From contig NZ_CM001440.1 in the NCBI RefSeq assembly GCF_000244975.1, positions 3,022,325-3,086,324 on the forward strand: a stretch of DNA of 64,000 bases, read 5' to 3'. The stretch comes from Saccharomonospora cyanea NA-134. Its GTDB lineage: Bacteria; Actinomycetota; Actinomycetes; Mycobacteriales; Pseudonocardiaceae. The notes below the pieces were generated by a model. The model ran no database searches, was not told the origin of the DNA, and saw only the letters and a program-made list of their open reading frames with translations. Positions 20,358-28,842 of this stretch are shown piece after piece (within the stretch, counting starts at the first letter, position 1; every line of letters begins with the position of its first letter). The position numbers and the translations under genes are program-made.

Positions 20358-20375
20358 TCGGGCGAGGCGGTGCCG
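20340..20375. terminator. Hairpin spanning the ParA stop, convergent with hisG
   Basis: CGGCACCGCC and GGCGGTGCCG form a perfect 10-bp stem with a 16-nt loop between two converging genes. Confidence 0.5.
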
Positions 20376-20396
20376 CACCGTGCTGCCGGTATCGCG

Positions 20397-21242
20397 TCAG
20401 AGTCGGCTGGCCCGGATGTCGGAGGCCAGGACCGCCCGCGCACCGACCGCGGCGAGCTCGTCCATGATCGCGTTGACCTGCTTGCGAGGCACCATCGCCC
20501 GCACGGCGACCCAGTCGGTGTGCGCGAGCGGCGACACCGTCGGGGACTCCAGGCCCGGGGTGATGGCGGTGGCCTTCTCCAGCAGGTCCCTCGGACAGTT
20601 GTAGTCCAGCATCATGTACTGCTGCGCGAACACCACACCCTGGAGCCGCGCGGCGAGCTGGGCGATCCTCGCCGACTTCTCGCCGTCCCTCCGGCGCACG
20701 AGGACGGCTTCGGACACGCAGATCGGATCACCGAACGCGACGAGGTTGTGCTGCCGCAGAGTACGGCCCGAACCGACGACGTCGGCGATCGCGTCGGCCA
20801 CGCCGAGCTGCACCGAGATCTCCACGGCACCGTCCAGCCGGATGACCTCCGCCTCGACGCCGTGCCGGGCGAGGTCGTCCCGCACCAGCCTCGGGTAGGA
20901 GGTGGCGAGCCGTTTGCCTCGCAGGTCGGCGACCGACCATTCGCGGCCCGCGGGGGCCGCGTAGCGGAACGTGGACCCGCCGAACCCGAGGGACAGCGTC
21001 TCCTCCACCGGAGCACCCGAGTCGAGGGCGAGGTCCCGTCCCGTGATCCCGAGGTCCAGCTCACCCGAACCCACGTAGATGGGAATGTCCTTGGGGCGCA
21101 GGAAGAAGAACTCCACCTCGTTCACCGGGTCCAGCACGGTGAGGTCGCGCTGCTCATGTCGCTGCCGGTAGCCCGCCTCGCCGAGCATGTCCGACGCCGG
21201 CCCCGCCAGCGCTCCCTTGTTCGGCACCGCGACCCGCAGCAT
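20397..21242 (-). CDS. hisG: ATP phosphoribosyltransferase (long form)
   Basis: First step of histidine synthesis: ATP plus PRPP gives phosphoribosyl-ATP. The 281-residue length and C-terminal domain ([20 protein letters not shown] onward) mark the long, histidine-feedback-inhibited form that does not need HisZ. The catalytic core shows [12 protein letters not shown] and [17 protein letters not shown] (PRPP loop). The ATG at 21242 is preceded by AGGAAGGACACCAAC. It lies 128 bp downstream of hisE on the same strand. Confidence 0.95.
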   Translation of the reverse strand: MLRVAVPNKGALAGPASDMLGEAGYRQRHEQRDLTVLDPVNEVEFFFLRPKDIPIYVGSGELDLGITGRDLALDSGAPVEETLSLGFGGSTFRYAAPAGREWSVADLRGKRLATSYPRLVRDDLARHGVEAEVIRLDGAVEISVQLGVADAIADVVGSGRTLRQHNLVAFGDPICVSEAVLVRRRDGEKSARIAQLAARLQGVVFAQQYMMLDYNCPRDLLEKATAITPGLESPTVSPLAHTDWVAVRAMVPRKQVNAIMDELAAVGARAVLASDIRASRL

Positions 21243-21370
21243 GTTGGTGTCCTTCCTCACTGACCGATCGAATCCGACGGCGTGGTCGTGCAGTCGCGAC
21301 GGCCACGCTCGCACCGTCCACTTCACCGGTTCCGCAGCACCCGACGCCACCCGGTGAGGCGAGACGCCGC

Positions 21371-21634
21371 TCACAGGTACCGGTAGACGTCCTCCAACGT
21401 GACACCGCGGCCGAGCATCAGCACCTGCACGCGGTACAGCAACTGGGAGATCTCCTCGGCCAGCCGCTCGTCCGACTCGTGCTCGGCGGCGATCCAGACC
21501 TCCCCCGCCTCTTCCAGCACCTTCTTGCCCTGGGCATGAACTCCGGCCGCCAGCGCCTCGACGGTGCCCGACCCCTCGGGTCGCGTGCGGGCACGCTCGG
21601 TCAGCTCGGCGTACAGCTCGTCGAAGGTCTTCAC
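21371..21634 (-). CDS. hisE: Phosphoribosyl-ATP pyrophosphatase
   Basis: The second histidine-pathway enzyme, removing pyrophosphate from PR-ATP. The 87-residue all-helical MazG-like product has [19 protein letters not shown] and [15 protein letters not shown], which carry the Mg-binding acidic residues. A GTG start at 21634. The hisE-hisG order is the actinobacterial arrangement; the remaining his genes are elsewhere. Confidence 0.95.
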   Translation of the reverse strand: MKTFDELYAELTERARTRPEGSGTVEALAAGVHAQGKKVLEEAGEVWIAAEHESDERLAEEISQLLYRVQVLMLGRGVTLEDVYRYL

Positions 21635-21713
21635 GACAGAGATCCTCGCATCCGCCCCCGGTTTCCCGTCGGGCGACCCGGTACCGGAGGGAACAGCGCG
21701 GTGGTTCGCGTAG

Positions 21714-21742
21714 TTGACTTAGCCGACGGAATCCACTTTGCT
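21714..21742 (+). promoter_or_regulatory. Candidate sigma-A promoter of the methyltransferase gene
   Basis: TTGACT (21714-21719), a 17-bp spacer, then TTTGCT (21737-21742), about 40 nt upstream of the ATG at 21783. The -35 is good and the -10 poor. Confidence 0.35.
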
Positions 21743-21782
21743 GAATTCCGCTCGTGATCGTGCGGCTACGAAAGGTCGTGGT

Positions 21783-22586
21783 ATGGAGAACGAGAGGCTA
21801 CCCGGCGAAATGATCGGTTCCAAGCCCGGGCGGGGGCAGCTTGAGGTGCGGTTACCCGATCATGTCGAGCGCATCGACCAGGACATGGAATACTGCTCCG
21901 TCCTGGTCGACGGCTCCTGGCAGAAGATCCGTTTTCACGACTACGATCGAATCTTCGCCATTCCGGGCCTTTACGAACAACTATTCCACGACATTCTCGA
22001 CTGCCGCTCTCCCGACGTCGTGGGCAAGCTGCTGAAAGAGCAACTCCAGCGGGAGAACGTGAGTGCTTCGTCACTGCGGGCGCTGGACCTCGGGGCGGGC
22101 AACGGGCTCGTCGGTGCGCAGCTGCGCACGGTGGGCCTGGGTCATCTCGTCGGCGTCGACATCATTCCGGAAGCCAGGGAGGCGGCCCTGCGCGACCGGC
22201 CCGAGGTCTACGACGACTACCTCGTGGTCGACATGACCCGGCTGTCCGAGCCGGACCGGTCGAGGCTCGCGGGCCAGAAGTTCAACGCGCTCTCGTGCGT
22301 GGCCGCACTCGGCTACGGCGACATTCCTCCCGAAGCCTTCAGGACCGCCTTCAACTTCGTCGCCGACGGCGGCTGGATCGCGTTCACCATCAAGGATCGG
22401 TTCCTCTCGGACGAGGACACCTCCGGGTTCGCGCGGCTGATCGAACGCGCGACGGAGTCCGGCCTGCTGGACGTGCGCATGTCGGAGCGGTACCGGCACC
22501 GGCTCAACGTGCGCGGCGAACCGCTGCACTACGTCGCTCTCGTGGGCACGAAGCAGGCCGACATCCCGGCCGAGTTGCTGTCCTGA
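21783..22586 (+). CDS. SAM-dependent class I methyltransferase
   Basis: A 267-residue protein. After about 95 residues of N-terminal cap comes the Rossmann SAM site [19 protein letters not shown], the acidic strand end [11 protein letters not shown], and the motif [20 protein letters not shown]. Relatives include methyltransferases acting on small molecules; the substrate cannot be told. The ATG at 21783 is chosen because the family-like sequence starts there. It is a monocistron flanked by divergent hisE and the convergent HAD gene (7-bp gap), and its upstream region is more AT-rich than usual here. Confidence 0.85.
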   Translation: MENERLPGEMIGSKPGRGQLEVRLPDHVERIDQDMEYCSVLVDGSWQKIRFHDYDRIFAIPGLYEQLFHDILDCRSPDVVGKLLKEQLQRENVSASSLRALDLGAGNGLVGAQLRTVGLGHLVGVDIIPEAREAALRDRPEVYDDYLVVDMTRLSEPDRSRLAGQKFNALSCVAALGYGDIPPEAFRTAFNFVADGGWIAFTIKDRFLSDEDTSGFARLIERATESGLLDVRMSERYRHRLNVRGEPLHYVALVGTKQADIPAELLS

Positions 22587-22593
22587 CAGCGGC

Positions 22594-23280
22594 TCAGGCG
22601 GAGCGCACCAGCTCCGCCAGCGCCTCCGCGTCGATGCCGACGAGCGAGGAGCGGAACACCCTCCGCCGCCCGGGCGGCACCGGGACCTCGTTGGGAACGA
22701 CGAGCACCGTGCAGCCCGCGGCGGTGGCGGAGTCCGCGCCCACGGGCGAGTCCTCGACGGCCACGCAACGGGCCGGGTCGACCCCGAGCGCCCGCGCGGC
22801 CCTCAGGTAGGGCTCGGGATGCGGCTTGTTCAACCCGTCGACCTCGTCACCGCAGACGATCACGTCGAACTTGTCGGCTCCGATGGTGCGCAGCGCCAGT
22901 TCGGTCAGCTCACGTTCGGTCGAGGTGACCAGAGCGGACGGCACACCCGCGGCGCGCATGGCGACGAGGGCGTCGTGCGCGCCGGCGCGCCACGGGAGTT
23001 CCTCGGCGAACATCTCCTTCGTCCGGGCGCGTACCCAGTCGGCGACCTCCGCCACAGCGGCGTCGTCGGCCGGTTTCCCGACCACCCGGAGCAGGTACCG
23101 GCATGTGACGATCATGTTCGAACCGACGAGCGTGGAGCGCTGCTCGGGAGAAAGCGATCCGCCCAGCCATTCCGCCGCCTCGTAGAGTGCGACGTCCCAC
23201 AGCTTCTCCGAATCGACGAGCGTGCCGTCCATGTCCCACAGCACACCGGCAACTTCGTCCACAGCGGACAGTCGGTCCAC
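22594..23280 (-). CDS. HAD-superfamily phosphatase (beta-phosphoglucomutase-like)
   Basis: A 228-residue haloacid dehalogenase-type hydrolase. Motif I is LWDMDGTLVDSEKLW (nucleophile and acid/base Asp), motif II is SALVTSTERELT, motif III Lys is in LNKPHPEPY, and motif IV is CVAVEDSPVGADSA. The helical cap lies between motifs I and II, as in subfamily IA. It probably dephosphorylates a sugar phosphate or similar; specificity is not readable. The GTG at 23280 has GGAG upstream. Confidence 0.9.
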   Translation of the reverse strand: MDRLSAVDEVAGVLWDMDGTLVDSEKLWDVALYEAAEWLGGSLSPEQRSTLVGSNMIVTCRYLLRVVGKPADDAAVAEVADWVRARTKEMFAEELPWRAGAHDALVAMRAAGVPSALVTSTERELTELALRTIGADKFDVIVCGDEVDGLNKPHPEPYLRAARALGVDPARCVAVEDSPVGADSATAAGCTVLVVPNEVPVPPGRRRVFRSSLVGIDAEALAELVRSA

Positions 23281-23474
23281 GTCTTCTCCTCGGTCCTCGA
23301 CGATCGGTCTCGGCACCGGCCACACTGCCTGCCGACGACGCGCGGCACACCGCGGGGGTGTTCGCAAGCGTCCGACGACAGCCTACGGTGAGCGATCGGC
23401 CGATCCGCCGCGGCGTTCGTACCGGCGAAGCACGCCGAGCACCGACGGAGTCGGGGTACACCCGGACAGCGCCG

Positions 23475-23480
23475 TAGGCT
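23475..23480 (+). promoter_or_regulatory. Predicted -10 of the PAC2 gene, deciding its start
   Basis: TAGGCT followed by a 7-nt gap to the GTG at 23488. Another GTG at 23482 is only one base from the hexamer and would not be in the transcript, so 23488 is favoured. Confidence 0.45.
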
Positions 23481-23487
23481 GGTGAGT

Positions 23488-24381
23488 GTGAGCACGCCCT
23501 TCGACGACACGACACAGGAGCGGTCCGAGCCGAAGCCGGTGATGATCCTGGCTTTCGAAGGCTGGAACGACGCCGGGGACGCGGCTACCACGGCGGTCGA
23601 ACACCTGCAGCTGAACTGGGACGCCAAGCCACTGGCCGAGATCGACCCGGACGCCTACTACGACTTCCAGGTCAACCGGCCCACCGTACGGTTGGTCGAC
23701 GGCGTGACGCGGCGGGTGGAATGGCCGACGACGAGGCTCGCGGTGTGCAGGCCGCAGGACTATGACCGCGACGTCGTGCTGGTGTACGGTCCCGAACCCA
23801 ACATGCGCTGGCGGGCGTTCTGCGACGAGTTGCTGGCACACGTCGACCGCCTCGGGGTGTCCACCGTCGTCACGCTGGGTGCTCTGTTGGCCGACACGGC
23901 GCACACCCGTCCGGTTCCGGTCAGTGGCACCGCCTACGACGCCGACGCGGCAGCGCGCTTCGGCCTCGAACGCAGCCGGTACGAAGGCCCCACGGGCATC
24001 GTCGGTGTCTTCCAGGACGCGTGTGTGAAGGCCGGCGTGCCCGCGGTGTCGGTGTGGGCGGCCGTTCCGCACTACGTGGCCCACCCGCCGTCGCCCAAGA
24101 CGACCCTCGCGTTGCTGAGGAAGCTGGAGGATGTGCTCGACGTGCGCATCCCCCTGGGTGCGCTGCCGGAGCAGGCCGAGGAGTGGCAGCAGACGGTCAC
24201 CGAGATGACCAACGAGGACGAGGAGGTCAGCGAGTACGTGCGGAGCCTCGAGGAACGCGGGGACGCCGAGATCGTGCTCGACGAGAACAGCGGTGACAAG
24301 CTCGCGGCCGAGTTCGAGCGTTACCTGCGCAGGCACGGTCCCGGAGGCACCTCGGGGCCCGGCGACTCCTCGGGCCGGTGA
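23488..24381 (+). CDS. PAC2-family protein (proteasome assembly chaperone-like)
   Basis: A 297-residue protein of the PAC2 (DUF75) family. It begins PVMILAFEGWNDAGDAATTA after a short leader and includes GPEPNMRWRAF and SVWAAVPHYVAHPPSPK, typical of actinobacterial members such as mycobacterial Rv2125. Eukaryotic PAC2 helps assemble proteasome alpha rings. Whether the bacterial family acts on PrcA is not established, though linkage to the Pup-proteasome genes recurs. The C-terminal 90 residues are an acidic helical extension. Confidence 0.87.
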   Translation: MSTPFDDTTQERSEPKPVMILAFEGWNDAGDAATTAVEHLQLNWDAKPLAEIDPDAYYDFQVNRPTVRLVDGVTRRVEWPTTRLAVCRPQDYDRDVVLVYGPEPNMRWRAFCDELLAHVDRLGVSTVVTLGALLADTAHTRPVPVSGTAYDADAAARFGLERSRYEGPTGIVGVFQDACVKAGVPAVSVWAAVPHYVAHPPSPKTTLALLRKLEDVLDVRIPLGALPEQAEEWQQTVTEMTNEDEEVSEYVRSLEERGDAEIVLDENSGDKLAAEFERYLRRHGPGGTSGPGDSSGR

Positions 24382-24396
24382 GCGCTGCCCACCCCG

Positions 24397-25221
24397 TCAC
24401 AACAGGCGCCGCACCGGCACCGCGCCCCGCGCGCGGCGTCGCCACTCCCGTGGATAGCCGAGCGAGACCTCCTCGAAGCGCACGCCGTCGACCTCGGTGG
24501 TGCGCGGGATGTGCAGGTGCCCGTAGACGGCGAGTTCCGCGCGGTACCGCACGTGCCAGTCGGCCGTCTCCTCGGTACCGCACCACAGCACGAACTCGGG
24601 GTAGATGAGCGGCTCGGTGGCATGACGGTGGAGCGGCCAGTGTGACACCAGCACGGTGCCGTGGTCGCCGGGGATCTCGGCGAGCCGCTTCTCGGTGTAC
24701 TCGAGCCTGCGCGCACACCACTCCTGCCGGCTCGGGTGCGGGTCGGGGTGGAGCAGGAACTCGTCGGTACACACGATGCCCACTTCGCGCGCCTGCCTCA
24801 GCGCCTCGGCCATCGGCACGCCCTCCGCGGGCGCGGCCCGCCAGCTGTAGTCGTAGAGCACGAACAGCGGCGCGACGGTCAGCGGCCGGTCCGCGTGCGG
24901 CCACACCGGGAAGGCGTCCTCGGGCGTGAGCACGTCGATGCCACGGCAACGGCGCACGAGTTCGTGGTAACGGTCCTCGCCGCGATGCTGGTCGGGGTCC
25001 TGGGCGGTGGTCCACAGTTCGTGGTTGCCGGGCACCCACACCACCGTCGCGAACCGCTCCCGCAGCCGCGCGAGCGTGTCGACGACCGCCCCCATCCGCT
25101 CCGCCACGTCACCGGCGACGATCAGCCAGTCGTCGGGGCTCTCCGGCCTGATCCGGTCGACGAAGAGCTCGTTACCCCGGTGCGTGACGTGCAGGTCGCT
25201 GGTCGCATACAAGTTGGGCAC
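24397..25221 (-). CDS. Calcineurin-like metallophosphoesterase
   Basis: A 274-residue dinuclear metal phosphoesterase. All five motifs are present: ATSDLHVTH, DWLIVAGDVAE, VWVPGNHELW, LVSHWPLH and VYGHLHIP. The substrate may be a cyclic nucleotide, phosphodiester or polyphosphate; the sequence does not say. The GTG at 25221 (VPNLYATSDLH) is chosen because the family starts there; the open frame continues to 25323 with no similarity. Three TAAC-containing repeats lie further upstream (25402-25459). Confidence 0.88.
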   Translation of the reverse strand: MPNLYATSDLHVTHRGNELFVDRIRPESPDDWLIVAGDVAERMGAVVDTLARLRERFATVVWVPGNHELWTTAQDPDQHRGEDRYHELVRRCRGIDVLTPEDAFPVWPHADRPLTVAPLFVLYDYSWRAAPAEGVPMAEALRQAREVGIVCTDEFLLHPDPHPSRQEWCARRLEYTEKRLAEIPGDHGTVLVSHWPLHRHATEPLIYPEFVLWCGTEETADWHVRYRAELAVYGHLHIPRTTEVDGVRFEEVSLGYPREWRRRARGAVPVRRLL

Positions 25222-25401
25222 GCGCCCCACGGTAGCCGTGTGGGCAAGCGCCGTGGCAGCCCCGAGGCGGCTGGCCGAAAGGAGACGAAGCAGCTCGGCG
25301 CACACGAAGGGCTCCGTGAGCACACCGGCCGCGGAATTACCCGGTACTGCCAGAATGTCCGAGTCGACATCGAGCAGGTGCGCTGCCAGCCCCGAGTCGG
25401 T

Positions 25402-25459
25402 CTAACGGCGACCACCTCGGTGCGCTAACGGATTCGCGGGGACGCGTTAACAGATCCGC
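25402..25459. repeat. Three iteron-like repeats upstream of the phosphoesterase gene
   Basis: GCGCTAACGGATTCGC (25422-25437) and GCGTTAACAGATCCGC (25444-25459) are 16-mers matching at 13 positions with exactly 22-bp spacing. A shorter copy, CTAACGGCG (25402-25410), lies 23 bp before the first. Two helical turns per repeat suits a protein binding one DNA face. They sit between the mshC stop and the phosphoesterase start, both on the minus strand. Confidence 0.5.
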
Positions 25460-25465
25460 CGAACG

Positions 25466-26704
25466 CTACAGCACCACACCGAGCAGTGAGTCGACGGCGG
25501 ACCGCACCAGCGCGGGTGCCGACTCGCTCGGCCCCCCGTGCCGCAGCGTCTCGTCGGCCCACGCGTCGACGGCAGCCAGCGCCCTCGGTGTGTCGAGGTC
25601 GTCGGCGAGGTGGTCGCGGAGGCGGTCGACCGTGGACTCGGCGTCGGGGCCGGACGCGGCGGCCACCGCCTCCCGCCACCGCGCCAGCCGTGCCTCGGCC
25701 TGCGCCAGCAGTTCGCCCGTCCACGCGCGGTCGGAGCGGTAGTGGCCCGCGAACAGGGCCAGCCGGATGGCCGACGGGTCGACCCCGTCCGCCCGCAGCC
25801 GCGAGACGAAGACCAGGTTGCCCTTCGACTTCGACATCTTCTCGCCGTCGAGCCCGATCATCCCGGCGTGCACGTAGTGCCGCGCGAACGGATGCTCACC
25901 CGCGAGCGCCTCGGCGTGGGCGGCGCTGAACTCGTGGTGCGGGAAGGCGAGGTCCGAACCACCGCCCTGCACGTCGAAGCCGATGCCCAGGCGGTTGAGC
26001 GCGATGGCGCTGCACTCGATGTGCCAGCCCGGACGTCCACGCCCGAGGCTCGACTCCCAGAACGGCTCCCCCGGCCGCGCGGCACGCCACAGCAGGGCGT
26101 CGAGCGGGTCGCGCTTGCCCGGCCGCTCGGGGTCCCCGCCTCGCTCGGGGAAGAGCGCGCGCATGGTCTCCTCGTCGTAGCGGGACTCGTAGCCGAACCG
26201 GCCCGTGTACGAGCGGTCGAAGTACACGTCCGGGTACTCCGGATCGTCGACCCGGTACGCGGCACCACTGGCCAGCAGCTTCTCGATCACCTCGACGATC
26301 TCCGGGATGCTCTCGACGGCGCCGACGAAGTCCTGCGGCGGCAGCACCCGCAGCGCCTCCATGTCCTCGCGGTACAGCGCGGTCTCCCGCAACGCGAGCA
26401 CGACCCAGTCGTCGGAGTCCCGCTCGGCCCGTTCCAGCAGCGGGTCGTCGATGTCGGTGACGTTCTGCACGTAGTGCACGTCGTGCCCGGCGTCCAGCCA
26501 GAGCCGGTGGATCAGGTCGAAAGCCAGATAGGTCGCGGCGTGGCCCAGGTGGGTGGCGTCGTAGGGCGTGATGCCACAGACGTACATCCGGGCGAGGCGG
26601 CCCGGAGCGGTGGGCCGGAGCTGGCCGGTTGCCGTGTCATGAAGCCGCAGGGGGCGAGGGGTTCCGGGGACACGGGGTACGGCGACCGAGGACCAAGTCT
26701 GCAT
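25466..26704 (-). CDS. mshC: Mycothiol ligase MshC
   Basis: Cysteine:glucosaminyl-inositol ligase, the third step of mycothiol synthesis. The 412-residue protein is a cysteinyl-tRNA-synthetase paralogue: [19 protein letters not shown] holds the first zinc cysteine and the HxGH signature, [12 protein letters not shown] and FPHHEFSAA supply further zinc ligands, and [10 protein letters not shown] is the KMSKS loop. The anticodon-binding domain of CysS is missing, as expected. The ATG at 26704 follows TAGGGT by 7 nt, so the mRNA is predicted leaderless. Confidence 0.96.
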   Translation of the reverse strand: MQTWSSVAVPRVPGTPRPLRLHDTATGQLRPTAPGRLARMYVCGITPYDATHLGHAATYLAFDLIHRLWLDAGHDVHYVQNVTDIDDPLLERAERDSDDWVVLALRETALYREDMEALRVLPPQDFVGAVESIPEIVEVIEKLLASGAAYRVDDPEYPDVYFDRSYTGRFGYESRYDEETMRALFPERGGDPERPGKRDPLDALLWRAARPGEPFWESSLGRGRPGWHIECSAIALNRLGIGFDVQGGGSDLAFPHHEFSAAHAEALAGEHPFARHYVHAGMIGLDGEKMSKSKGNLVFVSRLRADGVDPSAIRLALFAGHYRSDRAWTGELLAQAEARLARWREAVAAASGPDAESTVDRLRDHLADDLDTPRALAAVDAWADETLRHGGPSESAPALVRSAVDSLLGVVL

Positions 26705-26711
26705 AGCCTCA

Positions 26712-26717
26712 ACCCTA
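26712..26717 (-). promoter_or_regulatory. Predicted -10 of leaderless mshC promoter
   Basis: TAGGGT, a 7-nt gap, then the mshC ATG. It lies inside the tetR-mshC gap. Confidence 0.45.
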
Positions 26718-26731
26718 TGCGCGCTCGTCCG

Positions 26732-27340
26732 TCACCGTTCCGCGTGGTGGTCAGGCCCCCAGACGCGCTCCACACCCTGCCGTAACTCGGCACCGGCGGG
26801 CACTTCCTCCGGGTCGAGCACCCACTGCACGGCCAGACCGTCGCACACGGCGATGACGAATCCGGCGACCGCCCTCACCCGAGGGTCGTCGGGGGTGGTG
26901 CCGTCACCGAGTGACTCCGCGACGAGCTCGGCGACCCGGGCCCGGCAACGTCGGTACTGCCGCGCGAACTGCGCCCGCAGCGCGGGATCACGTTCGGCCT
27001 GCGCCAGCGCCTCCAGGTACGACACGACGAGTTCGCGCCGGGCCCCCATCCCGCCGAGCATCGCCGACCACGCCGAGAAACCGCGTTCCGCGGTGGTGGC
27101 GGCGGGATCGGCCATCGCCACACGGGCGAGCTGCTCCGTCCACTCCTCGACCGCCTCGCCGATGGCCTCGTTGAGAAGCCCTTCCTTCGAGCCGAAGTGG
27201 TAACCGATGGAGGCCAGGTTGGTACCCGACTCGGCCACGAGGTCACGAGCCGTGATACGCGCGTACCCCTTGGTACGTAACAGCCGCCGCGCGGCGGCGA
27301 GCAGGTCTTGCCGGTGGCCCACGCCGCGAGCGTACGACAT
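26732..27340 (-). CDS. TetR-family regulator divergent from a P450
   Basis: A 202-residue repressor. The N-terminal helix-turn-helix ARDLVAESGTNLASIGYHFGSKEG is typical of TetR proteins (it starts at about residue 30). The C-terminal ligand domain ends in WVLDPEEVPAGAE, as in the TetR_C_6-like group. The ATG at 27340 or a GTG at 27322 can start it. The short divergent gap to the P450 gene contains a perfect TATACG-GG-CGTATA palindrome, which points to control of itself and the P450. Confidence 0.88.
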   Translation of the reverse strand: MSYARGVGHRQDLLAAARRLLRTKGYARITARDLVAESGTNLASIGYHFGSKEGLLNEAIGEAVEEWTEQLARVAMADPAATTAERGFSAWSAMLGGMGARRELVVSYLEALAQAERDPALRAQFARQYRRCRARVAELVAESLGDGTTPDDPRVRAVAGFVIAVCDGLAVQWVLDPEEVPAGAELRQGVERVWGPDHHAER

Positions 27341-27357
27341 GCTCTGGACAGCGGATC

Positions 27358-27371
27358 TATACGGGCGTATA
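27358..27371. promoter_or_regulatory. Operator palindrome overlapping divergent -10 elements
   Basis: TATACGGGCGTATA is a perfect inverted repeat with 6-bp arms. It overlaps TATAAA (27368-27373), a -10 placed 6 nt before the P450 ATG on the plus strand, and TATAGA (27356-27361) on the minus strand, 15 nt before the tetR ATG. A bound repressor would shut both promoters. Confidence 0.6.
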
Positions 27372-27379
27372 AAACCGCC

Positions 27380-28738
27380 ATGGCGACCGACATCACACAG
27401 CCAGTCCTGCGGCTCGACGACCTCGCGGCGACTCGCGAACCCTCCGGCCCCCGCCTCCCCCTGCCCGTCCAGACCGTGTTGTTCGGTGCGTTCCGGCAGT
27501 ACTGGCTCCCACTCCTCCGACGCCGGTACGGCGACATCGTCCGCCTGCGCATCTACCCCGAGCGGTCGGTCGTCCTCCTCTCCGACATCGAACACATCCG
27601 CGCCGTGTTCGCAGGCCCGGCCTCCGTCTTCCACGCGGGCGAGGGCAACGCCGTCCTCAAACCGGCGATGGGTGAGCACTCCGTCCTGCTCACCGACGAG
27701 AACGTGCACCTGCGGGCACGCAAACTGCTGATGCCCGCGTTCAACGGCGCCTCGCTGCGCGGCTACCGCGACATGATCGCCGAACTGGCCGAGGCGGAGG
27801 TACGGCGCTGGCCCGCGAACCACCCGTTCTCGGCACACGCGCGGATGCAGACGTTGACGTTGGAGGTGATCCTGCGTGTCGTGTTCGGCGTCGCCGAGGG
27901 GCCCCGGCTCGACGAGCTGCGCCACCTGCTGCGGCGTGTCGTCGACGTCGGCCCCATCGAACTGATCGGCTGGTACAACCCTCGCCTGCAGAACATGCGG
28001 CCGTGGCGGAGTTACGCCCTCGCGCAACGCCGGGTCGACCAGCTTCTGTATGCGGAGATCGCCGAGCGCCGGCACGCCACCGACCTCGACCGACGTCGCG
28101 ACGTGCTCTCCCGCCTGCTCACCGTCTCCACCGGCCCGGACGAGCGGGCACTGACCGACGCCGAGTTGCGCGACCAGCTCGTCACCCTGCTCCTGGCGGG
28201 GCACGAGACCACGGCCACGGCGCTGGCGTGGACGCTGCACGAACTCGCCCGCGACCCCGCCGAACTCGCGAAGGCCACCCGCGCGGCCGACGACGGTGAC
28301 GAGAAGTACCTCGAAGCCGTCGTCAAGGAGGCCATGCGCCTGCATCCGGTGGTCTCGGAGGTGGCTCGCAGGGTCACCCGGGACATCCAGATCGGAGATG
28401 TGCGCATCCCGGCCGGGCACACGGTGATGCCGTCCATCTCACTGGTCCACGCCGACCCCGGGCACCACCCCGACCCGCGGCGGTTCCGGCCGGAACGGTT
28501 CCTCGGCAACGGACCCGCGGCCGGCACCTGGTTCCCGTTCGGCGGCGGGGTCCGCCGGTGTCTCGGCGCGGGCTTCTCCCTGCTCGAGTCGGTCGTCATG
28601 CTGCGTGCGGTACTGGCGCGACACCACATCACGACGGACCGCCCCCGCCCTGAACGCGCCAAGCCCCGCAACGTCACGATGGTGCCCGCACGCGGCGCCC
28701 GGGTCATCGCCACACCCCGGAGTGAATACACAAAGTGA
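27380..28738 (+). CDS. Cytochrome P450
   Basis: A 452-residue heme monooxygenase. The I-helix oxygen motif is LLLAGHETTATALAW, the K-helix ExxR is in VKEAMRLHPVV, and the heme loop FPFGGGVRRCLGAGF contains the axial cysteine. It resembles CYP110/CYP135-138-type bacterial P450s that oxidise lipids or xenobiotics; the substrate is unknown, and no redox partner is adjacent. The ATG at 27380 sits 6 nt after TATAAA, so it is predicted leaderless and directly under the TetR operator. Confidence 0.93.
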   Translation: MATDITQPVLRLDDLAATREPSGPRLPLPVQTVLFGAFRQYWLPLLRRRYGDIVRLRIYPERSVVLLSDIEHIRAVFAGPASVFHAGEGNAVLKPAMGEHSVLLTDENVHLRARKLLMPAFNGASLRGYRDMIAELAEAEVRRWPANHPFSAHARMQTLTLEVILRVVFGVAEGPRLDELRHLLRRVVDVGPIELIGWYNPRLQNMRPWRSYALAQRRVDQLLYAEIAERRHATDLDRRRDVLSRLLTVSTGPDERALTDAELRDQLVTLLLAGHETTATALAWTLHELARDPAELAKATRAADDGDEKYLEAVVKEAMRLHPVVSEVARRVTRDIQIGDVRIPAGHTVMPSISLVHADPGHHPDPRRFRPERFLGNGPAAGTWFPFGGGVRRCLGAGFSLLESVVMLRAVLARHHITTDRPRPERAKPRNVTMVPARGARVIATPRSEYTK

Positions 28739-28746
28739 CAAGTCAA

Positions 28747-28785
28747 CCCACATAGAGTAACGACATGGTGACGTTTCCCACATAG
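28747..28785 (+). repeat. CCCACATAG direct repeat in the subtilase promoter
   Basis: CCCACATAG occurs at 28747-28755 and 28777-28785, exactly 30 bp apart. The second copy overlaps a TAGGCT -10 hexamer (28783-28788), giving a leader of about 49 nt to the ATG at 28843. This could be an activator or repressor site pair. Confidence 0.4.
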
Positions 28786-28842
28786 GCTGTGACGGAGGAG
28801 CCCACACGGGCACCGAGGTCCGCCGAGAGGAAGGGGTGCGTC

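Noticed and set aside
26732-28420. Long minus-strand frame extending the TetR protein through the P450 gene
   Set aside because: The part upstream of 27340 is antisense to the P450, and the TetR fold starts only a few residues after 27340.
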